Assembly: GCA_027346035.1 (NCBI GenBank)
Contig: DAIESZ010000002.1
Span: 1 to 6,864 of the forward strand
Length of the DNA: 6,864 bases
Reading direction: 5' to 3'
Origin: Propionibacteriaceae bacterium
GTDB taxonomy: Bacteria > Actinomycetota > Actinomycetes > Propionibacteriales > Propionibacteriaceae
The notes beneath the pieces were generated by a model. It searched no databases. It was not told the DNA's origin and saw nothing but the letters and a program-made list of their open reading frames with translations. A program made the translations under genes and the position numbers. This document shows positions 1-6,289 of the stretch, one piece after another (positions within the stretch are counted from its first letter, which is position 1; each line of letters begins with the position of its first letter).

Positions 1-65
1 GGCCCTGCTCGTCCGAGCCATGTCGGCGTCCCGGGTGTCGGGGAGGGTCGGTCCGTCCTCGGCGC
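1..65. other. Window edge, no supported gene
   Basis: No open frame here carries a recognisable protein. On the minus strand an ATG at 21-19 opens seven codons (MARTSRA) before the window ends. It could be the start of the next minus-strand gene after glmM, but seven codons cannot establish that. The stretch is GC-rich and otherwise featureless. Confidence 0.2.
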
Positions 66-95
66 GGCGCGGCACCCACGCTCCCCGGCCGCGCC
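66..95 (-). terminator. Possible glmM terminator hairpin
   Basis: GGCGCGGC at 66-73 is the exact reverse complement of GCCGCGCC at 88-95, giving an 8-bp all-GC stem with a 14-base loop that starts about 20 bases past the glmM stop codon. A second copy of GGCGCGGC at 61-68 could pair instead. No T-run follows on the minus strand. This would suit the U-poor hairpin terminators of GC-rich actinobacteria, but such stems also arise by chance in sequence this GC-rich. Confidence 0.3.
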
Positions 96-116
96 ACGGG
101 ATCGGGCAGCGGGTCG

Positions 117-1475
117 CTAGAACTGGAGCCGGCGCTTGACCACCTCGGCGAGGGTGCCGCTGATCTGCTCGGCCAGCTCGATCGACCCGGCCTCGACCAT
201 CACCCGCACCACGGGTTCGGTACCCGAGGGTCGCAGCACGACCCTCCCGTTCGTGCCCAGCTCCCGGTTCCAGTGGGCGACGGCCGCCGTGATCTCGGTG
301 TCGATTCCGGCCCGCGTCTTGTCGACGTCACCGACGTTGACCATCACCTGCGGCAACCGGGTCATGATCGCGGCGAGGTCCTTGAGGCTGCGTCCGGTCT
401 TGACCATCCTGGCCGCCAGGTGCAGGCCCGTGAGGACGCCGTCGCCGGTGGTGGCGAACTCGCTCATGATGACGTGGCCCGACTGTTCGCCCCCCAGGGT
501 GAAGCCGTTGGCGTTCATCGACTCGAGGACGTAGCGATCGCCCACCTTGGTGAGGTCGACCCGGATGCCGTGGTCGCGCATGGCGTTGATGAAGCCGAGA
601 TTGCTCATGACCGTGGCGACGACCGTGTCGGAGGCCAGCGTGCCCTCCTCGCGCATGGCCAGCGCGAGAATCGCCAGGATCTGGTCGCCATCGACGAGGT
701 TGCCCTCGGCGTCGACGGCGAGGCACCGGTCGGCGTCGCCGTCGAACGCGAGCCCGAGGTCGGCGCCGTGCTCGCGCACGGCCGCCTGCACGTCACCCAT
801 GTGCGTGGAGCCGCAGTTGTCGTTGATGTTGAGGCCGGTGGGCCTGTTGTGGATCGGGATGACGTGGGCCCCCTGGGCCTCGAACGCCGCGAGCGCCGTC
901 ATCGAGGACGCGCCGTTGGCGCAGTCGAGCACCACCGTGAGCCCCTCGAGGCTCGCCGCATCGGCTCCCAGGCTCGACACGAGGTGCGCCACGTAGGCCT
1001 CGATGGCCCCGTGGTCGTCGCCGACCCGCCCGACGGCCGCCCCCACGGGACGCTGCCAGTCCTCGCCCATCCGGGCCTCGATGGCGTCCTCGAGGGCATC
1101 GTCGAGCTTGACGCCGCCCTGGCTGAAGAACTTGATCCCGTTGTCGGGCATCGGGTTGTGGGACGCCGACAGCATGACGCCGAGGTCGGTGCCGTGCTGG
1201 CTCACGAGGTAGGCGACACCAGGGGTGGGGACGACTCCGACCCGCACCACGTCGACGCCGGCGGAGGCGAGCCCGGCGACGACGGCGGCCTCCAGGAACT
1301 CACCACTGGCCCGGCCGTCACGCCCCACGAGGGCGCGAGGACGCTGCCCGCGCTCGAACACGCCGGCCTCGCCCAGCACGTGTGCCGCGGCGACGGACAG
1401 GTCGAGGGCGAGCTCGGCGGTCAGGTCGAGATTCGCCTGCCCCCGAACCCCATCAGTTCCAAAGAGTCGGCCCAT
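117..1475 (-). CDS. glmM: Phosphoglucosamine mutase GlmM
   Basis: GlmM interconverts glucosamine-6-phosphate and glucosamine-1-phosphate in the cytosol, feeding UDP-GlcNAc for peptidoglycan. The 452-residue length is normal for the family (about 445). The N terminus [11 protein letters not shown] is the GlmM signature. The active-site loop SASHNP is at 103-108, with Ser105 as the expected phosphoserine. The metal-binding DGDADR is at 245-250 (Asp245, 247, 249), the sugar-binding GGEQSGH at 328-334 and the phosphate-binding RPSGTEP at 415-421. All four phosphohexomutase signatures are intact, so the gene looks functional. ATG at 1475 is chosen because it begins the conserved N terminus exactly. 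No Shine-Dalgarno sequence precedes it, but a TATAGT box lies 8 bases upstream, suggesting leaderless translation. It follows rpsI in the conserved actinobacterial rplM-rpsI-glmM order but is separated by 172 bases with a terminator-like hairpin. Confidence 0.98.
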   Translation of the reverse strand: MGRLFGTDGVRGQANLDLTAELALDLSVAAAHVLGEAGVFERGQRPRALVGRDGRASGEFLEAAVVAGLASAGVDVVRVGVVPTPGVAYLVSQHGTDLGVMLSASHNPMPDNGIKFFSQGGVKLDDALEDAIEARMGEDWQRPVGAAVGRVGDDHGAIEAYVAHLVSSLGADAASLEGLTVVLDCANGASSMTALAAFEAQGAHVIPIHNRPTGLNINDNCGSTHMGDVQAAVREHGADLGLAFDGDADRCLAVDAEGNLVDGDQILAILALAMREEGTLASDTVVATVMSNLGFINAMRDHGIRVDLTKVGDRYVLESMNANGFTLGGEQSGHVIMSEFATTGDGVLTGLHLAARMVKTGRSLKDLAAIMTRLPQVMVNVGDVDKTRAGIDTEITAAVAHWNRELGTNGRVVLRPSGTEPVVRVMVEAGSIELAEQISGTLAEVVKRRLQF

Positions 1476-1483
1476 GGCGCGAG

Positions 1484-1489
1484 ACTATA
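1484..1489 (-). promoter_or_regulatory. Candidate -10 box for leaderless glmM
   Basis: On the minus strand TATAGT (5 of 6 to TATAAT) lies 8 bases before the glmM ATG. The transcription start would fall at or within two bases of the start codon, which matches the absence of any purine-rich ribosome-binding site. No good -35 hexamer is visible 16-18 bases upstream (ACGGGA or neighbours), so the call rests on the -10 box and its spacing. Confidence 0.5.
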
Positions 1490-1592
1490 CCGGCGGGTCG
1501 CCCGTCTCCCGTCCGCGACCTGCCCCCGAGCCGATCCGGCCCATGCGCGGAGCCTCAACCCAGTCGAGGGTGCCAACAGTTGCGCAAACGCC

Positions 1593-1625
1593 GGTGGCCG
1601 CCGCCCCTGAAGGGCGACGGCCACC
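1593..1625 (-). terminator. Hairpin terminator after rpsI
   Basis: GGTGGCCG (1593-1600) pairs perfectly with CGGCCACC (1618-1625). After one C/A mismatch, CGCCC (1602-1606) pairs with GGGCG (1612-1616) around a five-base loop, giving 13 pairs in all. It begins 22 bases past the rpsI stop, the expected place for an end to the rplM-rpsI transcript. The minus-strand sequence after the stem lacks a T-run (GGCGTTTGCGCAAC), so efficiency is uncertain. A perfect 8-base palindrome, TTGCGCAA, lies just beyond at 1580-1587. Confidence 0.65.
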
Positions 1626-1647
1626 GAAGACACGAGACGGGGTCGGG

Positions 1648-2175
1648 TCAGCGCTTGGAGTACTGAGGAGCCTTGCGGGCCTTCTTGAGACCGGCCTTCT
1701 TGCGCTCCTTGATCCGGGCGTCACGGGTCAGCAGTCCGGCCTTCTTGAGCCCTGGACGGCTGGCCTCGGTGTCGATCGCGTTGAGCGCACGGGCGATACC
1801 CAGACGCAGCGCGCCGGCCTGACCGGTGACGGCGCCACCGTTGATCCGGGCGACCACGTCGTAGGAACCCAGCACGTTCGCGGTCACGAACGGCTCGTTG
1901 ATGCTCTGCTGGTGCAGCTTGTTGGGGAAGTAGTCCTCGAGGGGGCGACCGTTGATCTTCCATTGGCCCGAACCGGGGACGAGGCGCACGCGGGCGACGG
2001 CCTCCTTGCGGCGTCCGGTCGCGCCGGCGGCAGCGACCACGGCAGGTCGGTTGGCCGACCCGGCCGCCTGCTGCGGTGCCGAATCGGAACGATAGGCGAT
2101 CTCCCGATTGCTCTCGTCGGTGAAGGGGACGACCTCGTCGCCGAGGGTTTCGTCAAGCTCTACGGTCTCAGACAC
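1648..2175 (-). CDS. rpsI: 30S ribosomal protein S9
   Basis: S9 (uS9) is a small-subunit protein whose C-terminal tail reaches the P-site tRNA. From the GTG at 2175 the product is 175 residues. The core starts near residue 47 ([15 protein letters not shown]) and ends in the canonical [12 protein letters not shown] tail, whose terminal SKR contacts tRNA. Upstream of the core is an acidic, low-complexity extension ([15 protein letters not shown], then an Ala/Ser-rich linker). Actinobacterial S9 proteins carry such extensions, and E. coli S9 is about 130 residues. An in-frame GTG at 2193 would add six residues, but it has no ribosome-binding site, whereas AAGGA sits six bases before the GTG at 2175, so the shorter start is preferred. 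The gene follows rplM by 31 bases, so the two are surely cotranscribed. Confidence 0.97.
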   Translation of the reverse strand: MSETVELDETLGDEVVPFTDESNREIAYRSDSAPQQAAGSANRPAVVAAAGATGRRKEAVARVRLVPGSGQWKINGRPLEDYFPNKLHQQSINEPFVTANVLGSYDVVARINGGAVTGQAGALRLGIARALNAIDTEASRPGLKKAGLLTRDARIKERKKAGLKKARKAPQYSKR

Positions 2176-2181
2176 AGTCAA

Positions 2182-2186
2182 TCCTT
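2182..2186 (-). promoter_or_regulatory. rpsI ribosome-binding site
   Basis: Minus-strand AAGGA, six bases before the GTG at 2175. It lies inside the longer frame that starts at 2193, and this is the reason for preferring the shorter S9 start. Confidence 0.75.
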
Positions 2187-2206
2187 GATTCACGGGTTTC
2201 GAACGG

Positions 2207-2650
2207 TCACTGGGCGATCTGGATGATCTCGAACGGCTGCGGCATCTGCGCAGCGTGGGGGTGCTCGGGGCCCGCGTAGACCTTGAGCTTGCCGATCAGC
2301 TGACGGCTGAGCTTGTTCTTCGGCAACATGCCCCAGACGGCGAGCTCGACGACCTTGCGGGGATCCCTCTTCAACAGCTCGCCGACCGGCGTCGTGGTGA
2401 GACCCCCGGGACGGCCCGAGTGACGGTAGCGCATGGAGTCGGTGGCCTTGCGGCCGGTGAGCGCGATCTTGGAGGCGTTGACCACGATGACGAAGTCGCC
2501 ACCGTCGACATGCGGGGCGAAGGTCGCCTTGTGCTTGCCGCGCAGGAGAGTGGCAACCTGCACCGCGAGGCGGCCGAGCACCACGTTCTCGGCATCGATC
2601 ACGTGCCAGTTCCGAGTGATCTCGCCGGGCTTCGGGCTGTACGTAGACAC
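2207..2650 (-). CDS. rplM: 50S ribosomal protein L13
   Basis: L13 (uL13) is an early-assembly protein of the large subunit that binds 23S rRNA. From the GTG at 2650 the product is 147 residues, the usual actinobacterial length. It begins [19 protein letters not shown] after the initiator, the standard actinobacterial N terminus. Family motifs follow: [16 protein letters not shown], the [14 protein letters not shown] segment that holds the L13 signature, and a C-terminal [12 protein letters not shown]. An ATG at 2692 opens the same frame and would add 14 residues ([14 protein letters not shown]), but these match nothing expected of L13. The nearest purine run is GGAAG at 2665-2669, 14 bases before the GTG, longer than ideal. 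It is the first gene of the rplM-rpsI operon and lies 175 bases downstream of treZ on the same strand. Confidence 0.97.
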   Translation of the reverse strand: MSTYSPKPGEITRNWHVIDAENVVLGRLAVQVATLLRGKHKATFAPHVDGGDFVIVVNASKIALTGRKATDSMRYRHSGRPGGLTTTPVGELLKRDPRKVVELAVWGMLPKNKLSRQLIGKLKVYAGPEHPHAAQMPQPFEIIQIAQ

Positions 2651-2777
2651 GGTTAGCTGACCATCTTCCACTAGGTGTTCACAGGTATGCATGCGCCGGG
2701 CACCACGGCGGACGAGGCGTCCGATCGGGATCCCTCACCGCCCGAACAACCCACACGCACATGCCACTGCGCAACAG
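2651..2777 (-). promoter_or_regulatory. Structured 5' leader of rplM-rpsI
   Basis: If transcription starts near 2777, as the promoter at 2784-2812 predicts, rplM has an untranslated leader of about 127 bases. A hairpin can form in the RNA between the complements of 2733-2742 and 2707-2717 (GGCGG-U-GAGG with CCUC-GU-CCGCC, nine pairs and a small internal loop). A competing smaller hairpin, CGGACG-CCU-CGUCCG (2709-2723), shares one arm, so the two are mutually exclusive. L13 leaders that regulate rplM are known in low-GC Gram-positives. Whether this is an equivalent is inference from position and structure only. Confidence 0.4.
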
Positions 2778-2783
2778 CGGAAC

Positions 2784-2812
2784 ACATTACCTTCCCGCCC
2801 AGCCGAGGGCAA
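2784..2812 (-). promoter_or_regulatory. Candidate rplM-rpsI promoter
   Basis: On the minus strand TTGCCC (2812-2807, 4 of 6 to TTGACA) is followed after exactly 17 bases by TAATGT (2789-2784, fits TANNNT). The predicted start is near 2777. The -35 box begins 13 bases after the treZ stop codon, so the promoter fills the whole gap between the two genes. The spacing is optimal for the housekeeping sigma factor and no better pair was found in the gap. Confidence 0.55.
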
Positions 2813-2825
2813 AACGACCGGGCGC

Positions 2826-4607
2826 TCAGCCCACCCGCACAACGGCCGCCGAGTGGCCCCCCAGACGCACCACCGGGTCGCCGGACGACGGGAACTCGGC
2901 CCAGCCGAAGACGTGGACCGGATCCACGCGCTCCTCCATCGGCACGTCCACGGGCTCGACACCGAAGTTGACGACCACGGCCATCTCGCGTCCGCGTTCC
3001 ACCACGAACCACGGCTCCCCCGGACGGTGACGCGTCGAGGTGTAGTCGAAGCGCGGGTCGACGAGATCGGGATACGTACGGCGCAGCCGGATCAGGTCGC
3101 GGTAGGTGTGCCACATCTCGGCGTGCCCCGGGGTGTCGACCTCACCCCAATCGAGTGTCGAGCGCCGGAAGGTCTCCGGATCCTGCGGGTCCGGCACCGC
3201 GGAGGCGTCCCAATCCATCGAGGCGAACTCGCGGAGCCGGCCCGCGGTGACGGCCGCGGCGAGCTCCGGCTCCGGGTGGGAGCTGAAGAAGGCCCACGGC
3301 GTGCTCGCCGCCCACTCCTGGCCCATGAAGATCATCGGGGTGCTGGGGCTGAGCAGGGTGAGCGCGGCGGCGATCCGCAGCTGCGGGACGTCGAGCCGGC
3401 TCGACAGCCGCGACCCGTCGGCACGGTTGCCGATCTGGTCGTGGTTGTCGGAGTACACCACCAACCGCGACGCCGGCACGATGCGCGTGTCGAGGCGCCG
3501 GCCGTGGTGGCGTCCACGGAACGACGATCGGGTGCCGTCGTGGAAGAACCCCTGGTCGAACACCTTGGCGAGCGCCTCGAGGCCGGCGAAATCCGCGTAG
3601 TAGCCGCTGTCATCACCGGTGAGGTTGGCGACCAGCGCGTGGTGGAAGTCATCGCTCCACTGCGCGGTGAGCCCGTAGCCCCCGGCGTCCCGGGGGGTGA
3701 TGATCCGCGGGTTGTTCTGGTCTGACTCGGCGATCAGTGACAGCGGGCGGCGTTCGAACGCCGACAGCGCCGACACCTCGTCGGCCAGTTCCTCGAGCAG
3801 GTGCACGGCCCGGATGTCGACGAGCGCGTGCACGGCGTCGAGACGCAGCCCATCGGCGTGGTAGTCGTGCAGCCACATGAGGGCGTTGTCGATGATGAAC
3901 CGCCGCACGACGTCGGAACCCGGACGGCCGAGATTGACCGCCGTGCCCCACGGCGACGACGTCGACTCGTCGAGGTAGGGGCCGAACCGCGGCGCGTAGT
4001 TGCCGCTCGGCCCGAAGTGGTTGTAGACGACGTCCTGGATGACCGCGAGCCCGCGAGCGTGGCAGGCGTCGACGAACCGCTGGTAGGCGCGCGGGCCGCC
4101 GTAGGCGTGATGCACCGCATACCAGCCGACTCCGTCGTAGCCCCACCCGTGCTCGCCGTTGAAGGCGTTCACCGGCATGACCTCGACGAAGTCGATGCCG
4201 AGTGCGACGAGATGATCGAGCCGCCCGATCGCGGCGTCCAGGGTGCCCTCGGCGGTGAACGTTCCGACGTGCAGTTCGTAGATCACCCCGCCGGCGAGCT
4301 GACGGCCGGTCCAGTGCTCGTCGGTCCATTCGAAGCGCCCCGGGTCGACCGACCGCGAGAGCCCGTGGACGCCGTGCGGCTGGAAGCGGGAGCGGGGGTC
4401 GGGCAGGGGCCGGTCGTCGTCGTCGAGCAGGTAGCCGTAGTCGACCCCCTCGCCGACGCCGTCGGACAGTCCGGGGGGCAGTCGCCACCAGCCGGCTTCA
4501 CCGGGTTCCAGGTCGATGCCGGCGCCCGCACCGACGACCAGACGCACCCGGCGGCACCGCGGGGCCCACACATCGAAGGTCACGCCCACGTTTCCACCCC
4601 CGGTCAT
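2826..4607 (-). CDS. treZ: Malto-oligosyltrehalose trehalohydrolase TreZ (GH13)
   Basis: TreZ cleaves trehalose from malto-oligosyl-trehalose, the step after TreY in the TreY-TreZ route from glycogen-like glucans to trehalose; it is cytosolic. From the ATG at 4607 the product is 593 residues, close to the family length. An N-terminal all-beta domain (FDVWAPRCRRVRLVV, from residue 11) precedes the GH13 barrel. Barrel motifs are DVVYNHFGPSGNY (192-204), GLRLDAVHA (253-261, nucleophile Asp257), LIAESD (291-296, acid/base Glu294) and SDNHDQIGNRA (386-396, Asp390). The wording of these motifs fits TreZ rather than GlgB or GlgX. A C-terminal beta domain ends in GGHSAAVVRVG. The start is ambiguous: GTG at 4583, nine bases after GGTGGA, gives the typical MTFDVWAP beginning and is about equally likely. 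Extension to 4778 is rejected because it overlaps the divergent gene. treY and treX are absent from the window. Confidence 0.93.
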   Translation of the reverse strand: MTGGGNVGVTFDVWAPRCRRVRLVVGAGAGIDLEPGEAGWWRLPPGLSDGVGEGVDYGYLLDDDDRPLPDPRSRFQPHGVHGLSRSVDPGRFEWTDEHWTGRQLAGGVIYELHVGTFTAEGTLDAAIGRLDHLVALGIDFVEVMPVNAFNGEHGWGYDGVGWYAVHHAYGGPRAYQRFVDACHARGLAVIQDVVYNHFGPSGNYAPRFGPYLDESTSSPWGTAVNLGRPGSDVVRRFIIDNALMWLHDYHADGLRLDAVHALVDIRAVHLLEELADEVSALSAFERRPLSLIAESDQNNPRIITPRDAGGYGLTAQWSDDFHHALVANLTGDDSGYYADFAGLEALAKVFDQGFFHDGTRSSFRGRHHGRRLDTRIVPASRLVVYSDNHDQIGNRADGSRLSSRLDVPQLRIAAALTLLSPSTPMIFMGQEWAASTPWAFFSSHPEPELAAAVTAGRLREFASMDWDASAVPDPQDPETFRRSTLDWGEVDTPGHAEMWHTYRDLIRLRRTYPDLVDPRFDYTSTRHRPGEPWFVVERGREMAVVVNFGVEPVDVPMEERVDPVHVFGWAEFPSSGDPVVRLGGHSAAVVRVG

Positions 4608-4646
4608 CAGGTTCCGACCCGGCCACCCCACCACGAACCCCGCGCC

Positions 4647-4677
4647 GGGACAACCGCAGGGGAGATCCTGGCACAAT
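4647..4677 (+). promoter_or_regulatory. Candidate promoter of the GH125 gene
   Basis: CACAAT (4672-4677, 4 of 6 to TATAAT) lies six bases before the GTG at 4684, placing the predicted start on that G. GGGACA (4647-4652, 4 of 6 to TTGACA) is 19 bases upstream, slightly long. No Shine-Dalgarno sequence is close to the start (GGGGAG is about 20 bases away), so a leaderless message is the simplest reading. The divergent region between treZ and this gene is only 76 bases. Confidence 0.35.
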
Positions 4678-4683
4678 CGGCTC

Positions 4684-6135
4684 GTGACGATGCCGCCCCA
4701 CCCCGAGCCACCGGGCCCCGCGGACGACTGGCCGGCCCGCGTGGCGTCCCGCGCCAGAAGGGCCGTGGCCATCGTCACGGGGCGGGCCGCCGGACTCGCC
4801 CTGCTCGCCGGCCGGCCCCTGCGGTCCCGTCACGGGCAGCGGATCACCCACCCGGCCCCGACGTCCCTGCGCCGGCTGCTCCACGACCAGGGACGGCTGA
4901 TCGGACGCAGTCTGGGCGACCCCAGACTCTCGGCGATGTTCGAGCGGCAGATGCTCAACACCTGGGAGACCACGCTGCGCCCCCTCGACCGCGGCCGGAT
5001 GTTCGTCATCACCGGGGACATCCCGGCCATGTGGCTGCGCGACTCGTCGGCGCAACTGCGCCCGTTCCTCATGCTGGCAGCCCATTCCAGCGCGATCCGC
5101 TCCGCCGTGGCGGCGGTGATCGCCGAACAATGGGACCTCATCGCGATCGACCCCTACGCCAACGCGTTCAACATGGCCGATTCGTCGGCGACCTGGCACG
5201 TGCTCGACCTGCCCACCCACCCGCGGGTGTGGGAACGCAAGTACGAGATCGACTCGCTCGCCTTCCCGGTGCAACTGGCCTGGCAGTACTGGCGCGCCGC
5301 GCACACCCTCGAGCACCTCACCCCCCGGGTGCACGAGGGCTTCGGCACGGTCATCAACACCTGGCGACGAGAGCAGCACCACGCCACGCGGTCCACCTAC
5401 CGGTTCCTGCGTCCTGGCGGCGACGACAGCCTGCCCGCCGACGGCCGGGGGACGCCGGTCGCCGAGTGCGGACTCACGTGGTCGGGCTTCAGGCCCTCCG
5501 ACGACCGCTGTACTCACGGCTACAACATCCCTGGCCAGCTGTTCGCCGCCCACGCCTGCCGTCTGCTCGCCGACCTGGCCGAGGCGGGGTTCCACGACGC
5601 CACGCTCGCCGCCGACGCCCGGGGGTTGGCCGAGGAGATCACCGAGGCCGTGCACCGACACGGCATGACCGACGACGGGATCCTCGCCTACGAGGCCGAC
5701 GGACTCGGCGCGGCGCTCGTGGCCGACGACGCCAACATGCCGAGCCTGCTGTCGCTCCCCCTGTGCTCCTCACTGCCGGTCGATGATCCGCTGTATCTGG
5801 CCACCCGGCGGGCCGTGCTCAGCGAGCGCAACCCGTGGTGGTACCGCGGATCGGCCGCGTCCGGCATCGGCAGCCCGCACACCCCCGGACGCCGGGTGTG
5901 GCCGATCGCGCTGGCCGTGCAGGCGCTGACCTCACGCGACCGGGCGGAGCAACTGGAGCTCGTGCGAACCCTCGCAGCGACCGACGCCGGCACCGGACTC
6001 ATGCATGAGAGCTTCGATGTGGACGACCCCGCCGACTACACGCGACCGTGGTTCAGCTGGGCGAACTCGATGTTCTGCGAGCTGCTGCTGACCCTTGCCG
6101 GGGGCACGCTCGAGGAGCGCCTGCGGGGGGCCTGA
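4684..6135 (+). CDS. GH125 family exo-alpha-1,6-mannosidase
   Basis: Members of this family (formerly DUF1237, metal-independent alpha-mannosidases) remove terminal alpha-1,6-linked mannose by an inverting mechanism. From the GTG at 4684 the product is 483 residues. Family motifs appear in order: NTWETTL (93-99), TGDIPAMWLRDSSAQ (110-124), AFNMAD (161-166), WERKYEIDSLAFP (183-195), GLTWSGFRPSDDR (263-275), DDANMPSLLSLP (348-359), MHESFD (440-445) and WFSWANSMF (456-464). The aspartates of SDD (273-274) and Glu442 are where the family's catalytic acid and base are expected. There is no convincing signal peptide: the first 60 residues are Pro- and Arg-rich with only a weak hydrophobic patch interrupted by Arg, so the enzyme is probably cytosolic. 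That segment appears longer than in characterised homologues. ATG at 4690 or GTG at 4741 are alternative starts. Its substrate in this organism is unknown. It diverges from treZ. Confidence 0.92.
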   Translation: MTMPPHPEPPGPADDWPARVASRARRAVAIVTGRAAGLALLAGRPLRSRHGQRITHPAPTSLRRLLHDQGRLIGRSLGDPRLSAMFERQMLNTWETTLRPLDRGRMFVITGDIPAMWLRDSSAQLRPFLMLAAHSSAIRSAVAAVIAEQWDLIAIDPYANAFNMADSSATWHVLDLPTHPRVWERKYEIDSLAFPVQLAWQYWRAAHTLEHLTPRVHEGFGTVINTWRREQHHATRSTYRFLRPGGDDSLPADGRGTPVAECGLTWSGFRPSDDRCTHGYNIPGQLFAAHACRLLADLAEAGFHDATLAADARGLAEEITEAVHRHGMTDDGILAYEADGLGAALVADDANMPSLLSLPLCSSLPVDDPLYLATRRAVLSERNPWWYRGSAASGIGSPHTPGRRVWPIALAVQALTSRDRAEQLELVRTLAATDAGTGLMHESFDVDDPADYTRPWFSWANSMFCELLLTLAGGTLEERLRGA

Positions 6136-6233
6136 CGGGACACCGGCAGCTGGCCATCACACAGCATCCTGCCACTGCCCCATTCCCTTCCCACTAGCGG
6201 GGTCACCATCGGGCGGACAACGCGCGACGCCTC

Positions 6234-6249
6234 CGTGACACCCGTCACG
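6234..6249. repeat. Inverted repeat upstream of the EF-G-like gene
   Basis: CGTGAC (6234-6239) and GTCACG (6244-6249) are perfect inverted copies separated by ACCC. The repeat ends five bases before the TTGAAA box at 6255, a usual position for a DNA-binding regulator, and starts 98 bases after the GH125 stop. As RNA it is a six-pair hairpin with a four-base loop and no T-run, so it would make only a weak terminator. The rest of 6136-6233 shows nothing I can name. Confidence 0.4.
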
Positions 6250-6254
6250 ACACC

Positions 6255-6283
6255 TTGAAACCGGTCCCCGATGGGTGCACTGT
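6255..6283 (+). promoter_or_regulatory. Candidate promoter of the EF-G-like gene
   Basis: TTGAAA (6255-6260, 5 of 6 to TTGACA) is followed after exactly 17 bases by CACTGT (6278-6283), and six bases later by the ATG at 6290. The -35 and spacing are good, but the -10 matches poorly (CANNNT). If used, the message would begin on or beside the start codon, which agrees with the lack of a clear ribosome-binding site. Confidence 0.4.
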
Positions 6284-6289
6284 TGGGCC

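Noticed and set aside
273..1610. Open frame of 445 codons on the plus strand opposite glmM
   Set aside because: It is antisense to an intact glmM, shows no recognisable family motif, and has the repetitive Arg/Gly/Val/Asp composition typical of shadow frames in GC-rich DNA. It runs across the rpsI-glmM intergenic hairpin region.
2651..2662. Near-palindrome GGTTAGCTGACC next to the rplM start
   Set aside because: Twelve bases with a mismatched pair and no room for a loop. It cannot form a useful hairpin and is short enough to be chance.
2651..2692. Extension of rplM to the ATG at 2692
   Set aside because: It would place 14 unrelated residues before the standard L13 N terminus STYSPKPG and has no ribosome-binding site upstream.
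2721..2734. Overlapping 8-base palindromes CCGATCGG and GGGATCCC in the rplM leader
   Set aside because: Short palindromes of this size are expected by chance in GC-rich DNA and neither gives a looped stem. Noted only as part of the leader's hairpin loop.
4608..4778. Extension of treZ upstream to 4778
   Set aside because: The extra 57 residues are Gly/Ala/Cys-rich, do not resemble the TreZ N terminus, and would overlap the start of the divergent GH125 gene and its promoter-like box.
4498..5661. Open frame of 387 codons on the minus strand opposite the GH125 gene
   Set aside because: Antisense to the GH125 coding region and overlapping the treZ start; rich in Gly/Arg/Val with no family features.
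3801..5786. Open frame of 661 codons on the plus strand, larger than any accepted gene here
   Set aside because: Its first part is antisense to treZ and its second part is the wrong frame of the GH125 gene. The product is low-complexity Arg/Pro/Ala/Gly with no domain motif, whereas both displaced genes show intact catalytic motifs.
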